Shown: in pieces, positions 33,778-39,263 of the stretch | Numbering within the stretch: the first letter of the stretch is position 1 | How the letters are laid out: every line of letters starts with the position of its first letter | Origin: Nitrospinaceae bacterium | Lineage (GTDB): Bacteria; Nitrospinota; Nitrospinia; Nitrospinales; Nitrospinaceae | DNA length: 39,263 nucleotides | NCBI GenBank assembly: GCA_024644405.1 | Contig: JAHELC010000018.1 | Location: forward strand, 1 to 39,263 | Direction: 5' to 3' | Translations under genes and position numbers: made by a program | The notes under the pieces: generated by a model | Told to the model about the DNA's origin: nothing | The model's database searches: none | What the model saw: only the letters and a program-made list of their open reading frames with translations

Positions 33778-34818
33778 ATGGATAAAAACGGAGATTTCCG
33801 GTTTCTGAAGGCGCTCCGGGGCGAGCCGGTGGATTGCACCCCGGTCTGGTTCATGCGCCAGGCGGGACGGTATATGAAGGTCTACCGGGACCTCAAGGAA
33901 AAGCATACTTTTCTCGAACTGTGTAAAACTCCGGAACTGGCCTGCGAGGTCACCCTGCAACCGCTGGACGTGCTGGGCGTCGATGCCGCCATCATTTTCG
34001 CGGACATTTTGTTGCCGCTGGAGCCGATGGGTACCGGTCTCGAGTTTACCGCCGGCGACGGTCCATCCATTCCCCGTCCCGTGCGCACCCGCAAGGATGT
34101 GGAAGCGCTGAAGCCGGTGAACTCCGAGGAGCAGTTGGGCTATGTCGGCGAAGCCATCAAACTGGTGCGCGGAGAGATTTCCAGAAAGATGCCGCTGGTC
34201 GGATTTTCCGCCGCGCCGTTCACTCTCGCCAGCTATATGGTGGAGGGCGGCAAGTCGAAAGATTTCACGACGACAAAATTGATGATGTACGACGAATCGG
34301 ATATCTGGCAACAACTCATGACCAAGGTGGCCGACGTGCTGGTCGATTATCTCAAGATGCAGGTGAAGGCCGGAGCGCAGGCCCTGCAGATTTTCGACAG
34401 CTGGGTCGGATGCCTGAGTCCCGGCGACTACCAGAAATATATTCTGCCGCACACCCGCCGCGTGTTCGAAGGATTGAAGGACCTTGGTGTGCCGGTGATC
34501 AATTTCAGTACCGGTACCTCCAGCATGCTGCCGCAGATACGGGAAGCGGGCGGCGACGCCATGGGATTCGACTGGCGTATTCATCTGGATGATGCGTGGC
34601 AGCAGATCGGACACGACACGCCGGTGCAGGGCAACCTCGATCCCAATATCCTGTTCGCGCCGATTCCGGTGATCAAAGAAAAAGTGCATGACATCCTGCG
34701 CCGGGCCGGCGGACGCCCCGGGCATGTGTTCAATCTCGGGCACGGTATTCTACAACACACGCCGGTCGACCACGTGAAAGCAGTGGTGGACATGGTTCAC
34801 GCCTATCAATCCAAATGA
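33778..34818 (+). CDS. hemE: Uroporphyrinogen decarboxylase
   Basis: HemE removes four carboxyl groups from uroporphyrinogen III to give coproporphyrinogen III in the cytoplasm. The 346-residue product has the signature PVWFMRQAGRY at 22-32, the active-site Asp76 in IIFADILLP, the segment GFSAAPFTLASYMVEGG and the C-terminal block VFNLGHGILQHTPVD. The ATG has a purine-rich ggtgga sequence upstream. Its stop overlaps the hemH start by four bases (ATGA), so the two haem steps are coupled. The coproporphyrinogen and protoporphyrinogen oxidase steps are not encoded here. Confidence 0.97.
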   Translation: MDKNGDFRFLKALRGEPVDCTPVWFMRQAGRYMKVYRDLKEKHTFLELCKTPELACEVTLQPLDVLGVDAAIIFADILLPLEPMGTGLEFTAGDGPSIPRPVRTRKDVEALKPVNSEEQLGYVGEAIKLVRGEISRKMPLVGFSAAPFTLASYMVEGGKSKDFTTTKLMMYDESDIWQQLMTKVADVLVDYLKMQVKAGAQALQIFDSWVGCLSPGDYQKYILPHTRRVFEGLKDLGVPVINFSTGTSSMLPQIREAGGDAMGFDWRIHLDDAWQQIGHDTPVQGNLDPNILFAPIPVIKEKVHDILRRAGGRPGHVFNLGHGILQHTPVDHVKAVVDMVHAYQSK

Positions 34819-35765
34819 CAAGCGCTGCCACATCCTCCGGAAAATTGAAAACCGCGGTCATTCTGCTCGCGCATGGCGCTCCTTTACGCGTGCAGGATAT
34901 TCCCAAATACCTGAAAAATATTCGCGGCGGCAAGGACTCGTCGACCGAAGTGATTCAGGAAGTGGCCCGCCGTTACCAGCAGATCGGCGGGCGGTCGCCT
35001 CTGTTGGATATCACCACCGCGCAGGCGGAAGCGCTGGAGCAGTATCTCAACCAGGGGCAGGAGGCGTTCAAAGTCTATGTCGGGATGCGGACCTGGAGTC
35101 CTTATATCAAGGACGCGGTGAACCAGGCGGTGAGCGACGGGGCGGAACGGATCGTGGCTTTGTGCCTCGCGCCGCAGTACAGCCGGTGGAGCACCGAGCG
35201 TTATCAAAAAGCTTTTAATGATGCGATGGAGGTCTGGCAATCGAGAAAACTTGAAGTGAGATTTATCATCAGCTGGCCGAATCAACCCCTGTTGATCGAC
35301 GCGTTCGTGGAACGCTACCGGGCTGCCGATGTGGATTTGAAGGCCAAAGGGAAAGAAAATATTCATACCATTTTTACCGTGCACAGTATTCCCGCCGATT
35401 CGGTGGAGATGTATGGCGATCCCTACGTTGACGAATACGGCAAAACCATGCAGGGGATTCTGCAACAGGCCGATATTCCCAACTGGCACCAGGCGTACCA
35501 GAGCCAGGGAATGATTCCTGTACCGTGGCTGGAACCGAGCGTGGAGGAAACCCTAGATAAAATTGCCGAAGCTGGCAGCACAACGGCGCTCGTCGTGCCC
35601 GTCGGTTTCGTGTGCGACCATATTGAAATTCTGTACGATATCGATATCGCTTTCAAGGAATACGCTGCCGAACGGGGCATTGAACTGTTCCGGACCGAAT
35701 CCCTCAACACTTCTCCCCTGTTTATCGAAGCCCTGGCGGCCGTGGTCTGGGAGCACCTGATATAA
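34815..35765 (+). CDS. hemH: Ferrochelatase, Bacillus-like sequence type
   Basis: Ferrochelatase inserts Fe2+ into a porphyrin. The 316-residue product has LLAHGAP at the start, the metal-binding His190 in VHSIPADS and Glu271 in VCDHIEILYDID, then a C-terminal segment LFRTESLNTSPLFIEALA. The blocks around YQSQGMIPVPWLEPS and VPVGFVCDHIEILYD are closer to the Bacillus subtilis form as I remember it than to E. coli HemH. The substrate could therefore be coproporphyrin III or protoporphyrin IX. The sequence alone does not settle it. The ATG overlaps the hemE stop. Confidence 0.93.
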   Translation: MTSAATSSGKLKTAVILLAHGAPLRVQDIPKYLKNIRGGKDSSTEVIQEVARRYQQIGGRSPLLDITTAQAEALEQYLNQGQEAFKVYVGMRTWSPYIKDAVNQAVSDGAERIVALCLAPQYSRWSTERYQKAFNDAMEVWQSRKLEVRFIISWPNQPLLIDAFVERYRAADVDLKAKGKENIHTIFTVHSIPADSVEMYGDPYVDEYGKTMQGILQQADIPNWHQAYQSQGMIPVPWLEPSVEETLDKIAEAGSTTALVVPVGFVCDHIEILYDIDIAFKEYAAERGIELFRTESLNTSPLFIEALAAVVWEHLI

Positions 35766-35847
35766 ATCCAGCCGATACTGGCGGTCTGCCTCCCGAAAAT
35801 GATAAGCTGGGGCTAACAAAGGTCGGTCCTTATCACGGAGAAATCCC

Positions 35848-36972
35848 ATGAAACATTTACATCGCTCAAGGGTGTTGGCGTTCGGGTTGTCAGGGTGGAT
35901 GGTCTGTGCATTTGCCGTCGGTTCCCCAGTTTTCGCGGGTGCCATTCAATTATGGACCGAAAAGCCAGGGGCAGCTCTGCAGGCACGCGGCAATTTGGGG
36001 TTGTCCCTGTTCAGCGACATGGCCGAGAAGCTCAGTCCGGCGGTGGTGAATATCCGGGTTTTGGAACGGGTGCCGGTGCAGCCCTTTGGCGATTTTCCGT
36101 GGGGCCAGGCGCCGAGTACTCCCGGTATGCCGCCTTCCGGCCAGTTCCGGCAAAAGGGCGAGGGTTCGGGATTCATCGTTAACAAAGAAGGCTATATTCT
36201 GACAAATGCGCATGTGATCGACGGTTCGGATGAACTGCAAGTGGGGCTTGCGGACGGACGCTTGTTTCGCGGCCAGGTGATCGGCGTCGACAAGATAACG
36301 GATGTGGGACTGGTCAAAATCAAATCCACGAAACCTCTGCCGGTGTTACCGCTGGGCAGTTCGGAGCAACTGAAGATTGGCGAATGGGTGATGGCCATCG
36401 GCAGTCCCTTCGGATTGCAACAATCGGTGACGGTGGGGATTGTCAGCGCCAAAGGGCGTTCGTTGGGCGCCAGCCCGTTCGATGACTTTATCCAGATCGA
36501 CGCGCCGATCAACCCCGGCAACAGCGGCGGTCCCTTGATCAATACCCGGGGCGAAGTGGTGGGCATCAACACCATGATTCTCGCTCAAGGCCAGGGCCTG
36601 GGGTTTTCCCTGCCGATCGATCTGGTAAAACGTATTCTTCCGCAACTGGAGGAAAAAGGGAGAGTGATTCGTAGTTGGATGGGGGTGGTGATCCAGGAAA
36701 TCACGATCGACATCCAGGAACGGTTTAAATTAAAAGACGCACAGGGAGCTTTCATTGTTCAGGTGGTGCAGAACAGTCCGGCGGCCAAGGCGGGGATCAT
36801 GGAAGGCGATGTGATTGTCGAATTTAACGGTCAACCGCTACGCAATTCGAGAGAGCTTCCGCTCAAATGCGCTCACGCCCCGGCAGGCAAACCCATTCAG
36901 ATCACGCTGATCCGCAAGGGTAAGGAAATCAACTTGACTGTGGTCCTGGAAAAGGCTCCCGATCGCGGTTGA
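35848..36972 (+). CDS. HtrA/Deg-family periplasmic serine protease with one PDZ domain
   Basis: The 374-residue product begins with a basic segment and a hydrophobic signal sequence ending near SPVFAG, so it acts in the periplasm in envelope protein quality control. The trypsin-like domain has the triad His122 (TNAHVI), Asp152 (ITDVGLVKI) and Ser226 (GNSGGPL). One PDZ domain follows from about residue 275, with AKAGIMEGDVIVEFNGQPL. A single PDZ makes it DegS-like in layout, whereas DegP and DegQ have two. A short Pro/Gly-rich loop with FPWGQAPSTPGMPPSGQ precedes the core. The ATG has a cggaga site. It lies between hemH and a pcrA-like gene. Confidence 0.92.
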   Translation: MKHLHRSRVLAFGLSGWMVCAFAVGSPVFAGAIQLWTEKPGAALQARGNLGLSLFSDMAEKLSPAVVNIRVLERVPVQPFGDFPWGQAPSTPGMPPSGQFRQKGEGSGFIVNKEGYILTNAHVIDGSDELQVGLADGRLFRGQVIGVDKITDVGLVKIKSTKPLPVLPLGSSEQLKIGEWVMAIGSPFGLQQSVTVGIVSAKGRSLGASPFDDFIQIDAPINPGNSGGPLINTRGEVVGINTMILAQGQGLGFSLPIDLVKRILPQLEEKGRVIRSWMGVVIQEITIDIQERFKLKDAQGAFIVQVVQNSPAAKAGIMEGDVIVEFNGQPLRNSRELPLKCAHAPAGKPIQITLIRKGKEINLTVVLEKAPDRG

Positions 36973-37001
36973 TTCATTCAACACATACCTCTTTTTGAAA
37001 C

Positions 37002-39182
37002 ATGTTTTCCGACGAACTCAATCCACAGCAATTAGCAGCGGTCCGGCAGACCGAGGGTCCGGTGCTGGTGGTCGCCGGTGCCGGCTCCGGCAAAACGCGG
37101 GCCATCACCTATCGTATCGTTTATCTGATTCGGGAAAAGCAGGTGCCGCCCGAGTCGATCCTCGCCATAACGTTCACCAATAAGGCGGCGAAGGAGATGC
37201 TGGACCGTGTGTATCAGAAACTGGGGACGTGTGAGACTTATCCCTGGGTCAGCACCTTCCACTCGTTTTGCCTGAAGCTGTTGCGCAAGCATATTCACGA
37301 ACTCGGGTACAGCAACGATTTTGTGATTTACGACGCCCAGGATCAACTGTCGCTGGTTAAAAAATGCATGAAAACTGCGAACGTGAATGAGGAGGCGTTT
37401 CCGCCGCGAGCCATTCTCAGTCACATCAGCGGTTTTAAAAACGATTATTTGTTTGCCAGCGATATCCGGCTGGATAATTATTCATACGGCCATCAACTGA
37501 AGGCGGCGGAAGTGTATCCGATCTACCAGAAGGCACTGCGCGACAACAACGGACTCGACTTCGACGACTTGTTGATGCTGACCGTTCACCTGCTTCGCAA
37601 TCATTCCTCCATCAAGGATTACTACAACCGCCGGTTTCGCTATGTGCTGGTCGATGAATTTCAGGATACGAATGTGACCCAGTACAACCTGGTGAGGATA
37701 TTGACGGAGAGCCACCAGAATGTGTGCGTGGTGGGCGATGACGACCAGAGCATTTACCGCTGGCGGGGGGCCAACCTTGAAAACATTCTGCACTTCGAGA
37801 AGGATTATGCCAACACGCGGGTGATCAAGCTGGAGCAGAATTACCGTTCGACCCAGAACATCCTCACGGCGGCGGCGGCAGTGGTGCGGGAGAACGTGGC
37901 CCGCAAGGATAAAACCCTGTGGACGGAAAATGATGCCGGAAATCAGATAATTTATTACCGGGCAGAGGATGAAATTGATGAAGCCCGCGCCGTGTGCGAG
38001 CGTCTTCAGGAATGGGCGAACGAGGCGGGCCACTCCTTCAACGACATGGCGGTATTGTATCGCACTAATGCGCAGTCGCGCGTGTTGGAAGATCAATTGC
38101 GCCAGATGGAACTGCCCTACCAGGTGGTGGGCGGCCTTAAGTTTTACGAACGCAGGGAAGTCAAGGATATCCTCGCGTATATGCGGGTAGTGCTGAATCC
38201 CGCCGACTCGGTTTCGTTGAAGCGCATCGTCAACGTGCCGGTGCGGGGGATCGGAAAATCGTCCCTCGAGAAAGTCGAGACGTATTGCGATCAGCACGGT
38301 GTGTCTCTGCTCGATGGACTGCGCCAGGCCGAGCCTCAAAAAATCGTGTCCACCGGCCCGGGTAAAAAGATCTCCCAGTTTGTAGCATTGTTGGATCACC
38401 TGCGCTCGATTTATGAAGAGCGGGCGCCGGAAGAGTTTTTGAATGAAATTCTGGAACGCACCGGTTACATGGCTAAGCTGGAAGATGAAAATTCCGTCGA
38501 AAGCCGGAGCCGTCTGGAAAACCTCAACGAGTTGTATTCCGCCGTCGAGCAGTTCAGCGAATCGCATCCGGAGAATACCCTGCGGGAGTTTCTGGATACC
38601 ACCGCGCTGGTTTCCGATCTCGATAATCTCGATGACAGCCGGGGGGTACTGCCGCTGATGACCCTGCACACCTGCAAGGGCCTCGAGTTCGAAGGCGTGT
38701 GCATGATCGGCGTCGAGAATGGCTTGCTGCCGCACGCCAGTTCGATGTCCAGTACCGAGGAATTCGAGGAGGAACGGCGGCTGTGTTACGTGGGCATCAC
38801 ACGCGCCAAATCGCGTTTGATGATCACCAACGCACGGCGTCGGCGGATCTACGGCAATACGTACAATTACCAGCCATCGGATTTTCTCGCGGCCATCCCC
38901 GGAGAAGTCCTGCAAAAGGAAATGGCCCTGGGTGGTTTCGAGACCCAGGCACCTGCCTCCTATGAAAGACGACCGGACATGTCTCTGCCGGAACCGGTCG
39001 CGCGCGGGTCCTCCGGCAACGGCGAATATTGTGTCGGCACCAAAGTCCTGCATCCCAAGTTCGGATCGGGAGTGGTGGTCAACCGGGAGGGCAGTGAAGG
39101 TGACTGGAAGGTTGTTGTTTTTTTTAAGAAAGCGGGTAAGAAGAAACTTGCCGTCAACCATGCCAATCTCATCGTGGTATAA
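37002..39182 (+). CDS. pcrA: UvrD/PcrA-type DNA helicase
   Basis: This superfamily 1A 3'-5' helicase acts in DNA repair and in removing stalled RNA polymerase and recombinase filaments. The 726-residue product has the Q motif with LNPQQLAAV, Walker A AGAGSGKT at 25-32, VDEFQDTN at 217-224 and GDDDQSIYRWRGA at 245-257. Later come LEQNYRSTQNIL, LMTLHTCKGLEFEGV and the YVGITRAK block. The last 52 residues hold a Tudor-like segment VGTKVLHPKFGSGVVV, the RNA-polymerase-binding tail of PcrA and UvrD. Length and tail fit PcrA/UvrD rather than Rep. No strong Shine-Dalgarno site precedes the ATG. Confidence 0.94.
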   Translation: MFSDELNPQQLAAVRQTEGPVLVVAGAGSGKTRAITYRIVYLIREKQVPPESILAITFTNKAAKEMLDRVYQKLGTCETYPWVSTFHSFCLKLLRKHIHELGYSNDFVIYDAQDQLSLVKKCMKTANVNEEAFPPRAILSHISGFKNDYLFASDIRLDNYSYGHQLKAAEVYPIYQKALRDNNGLDFDDLLMLTVHLLRNHSSIKDYYNRRFRYVLVDEFQDTNVTQYNLVRILTESHQNVCVVGDDDQSIYRWRGANLENILHFEKDYANTRVIKLEQNYRSTQNILTAAAAVVRENVARKDKTLWTENDAGNQIIYYRAEDEIDEARAVCERLQEWANEAGHSFNDMAVLYRTNAQSRVLEDQLRQMELPYQVVGGLKFYERREVKDILAYMRVVLNPADSVSLKRIVNVPVRGIGKSSLEKVETYCDQHGVSLLDGLRQAEPQKIVSTGPGKKISQFVALLDHLRSIYEERAPEEFLNEILERTGYMAKLEDENSVESRSRLENLNELYSAVEQFSESHPENTLREFLDTTALVSDLDNLDDSRGVLPLMTLHTCKGLEFEGVCMIGVENGLLPHASSMSSTEEFEEERRLCYVGITRAKSRLMITNARRRRIYGNTYNYQPSDFLAAIPGEVLQKEMALGGFETQAPASYERRPDMSLPEPVARGSSGNGEYCVGTKVLHPKFGSGVVVNREGSEGDWKVVVFFKKAGKKKLAVNHANLIVV

Positions 39183-39254
39183 TTCCCACTAACAATTTCC
39201 ACTCATTTTTATTCAAACTCGTAATCGGCGCGACCCGTGTCGAGAGGAGATACT

Positions 39255-39263
39255 ATGTATTCT
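39255..39263 (+). CDS. Start of a further gene, cut by window edge
   Basis: An ATG at 39255 is preceded by a strong gagaggaga site five bases upstream. Only the codons for Met-Tyr-Ser are inside the window, so the product cannot be named. The 72 bases between pcrA and this start contain no terminator. A tataat-like run spans the pcrA stop at 39178-39183 but lacks a good -35. Confidence 0.55.

Noticed and set aside
37482-39161. 559-codon open frame antisense to the helicase gene
   Set aside because: It is the shadow of pcrA on the opposite strand. It has no family motif and contains many His/Arg/Phe clusters typical of antisense frames in GC-rich genes. The + strand frame carries all helicase motifs.
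1-39263. Searched by eye for tRNA, rRNA, CRISPR arrays, insertion sequences, phage or toxin-antitoxin genes
   Set aside because: No repeat-spacer array, transposase motif (DDE), integrase, terminal inverted repeats or tRNA-like cloverleaf was seen. Intergenic gaps are short and the gene order is conservative.

Overview
The window is ordinary, gene-dense bacterial chromosome from a diderm (Gram-negative-type) organism of moderate GC. A lipopolysaccharide heptosyltransferase-like gene, SecY, a periplasmic HtrA protease and MurA support a diderm envelope. The EF-Tu and ribosomal protein sequences look like those of Nitrospinota or deltaproteobacteria-like lineages. That placement is by eye only and should be treated as a guess. 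I see no insertion sequence, phage, CRISPR array, tRNA, rRNA or other sign of recent transfer.

Region 1 (1-16.8 kb, all + strand) is one long translation and transcription supercluster: fusA (3' part), tuf, the S10 block (rpsJ to rpsQ), the spc block (rplN to secY-adk-infA-rpmJ) and the alpha block (rpsM-rpsK-rpsD-rpoA-rplQ). Spacing is tight, with several 1-base stop/start overlaps. No rpmD (L30) lies between rpsE and rplO, and no map lies between adk and infA. The cluster ends at a strong bidirectional hairpin terminator after an rplQ that carries a 93-residue lysine/alanine/proline tail.

Region 2 (16.8-18.5 kb, - strand) holds a PflX-like radical SAM gene followed by a cysteine-cluster (YkgJ-type) gene, the latter with its own candidate promoter.

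Region 3 (18.5-25.0 kb, + strand) begins with a 489-base non-coding stretch that ends in a very C-rich, G-poor leader in front of rho. It continues with rpmE, prfA, prmC, murA and a waaF-like heptosyltransferase gene. It therefore links transcription termination and translation release to cell-wall and outer-membrane synthesis.

Region 4 (25.0-32.5 kb, mixed strands) holds a PRC-barrel gene and a DUF4124 secreted protein gene that diverge from overlapping promoters. It also has a sodium:alanine symporter, a family 2 glycosyltransferase, a small membrane protein of the heptaprenyl-diphosphate-synthase component I/Gx type, a ClpC-type unfoldase and a histone-deacetylase-like hydrolase.

Region 5 (32.5-39.3 kb, + strand) holds queG (tRNA queuosine), hemE-hemH (haem) with a clear promoter overlapping the queG stop codon, an HtrA-type protease, a PcrA/UvrD helicase and the first three codons of a further gene.

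I found no convincing undescribed multi-gene system. The observations most worth checking are the Rho leader, the histone-H1-like L17 tail, the missing L30, the fused str/S10 junction without room for an S10 leader, and the overlapping divergent promoters.
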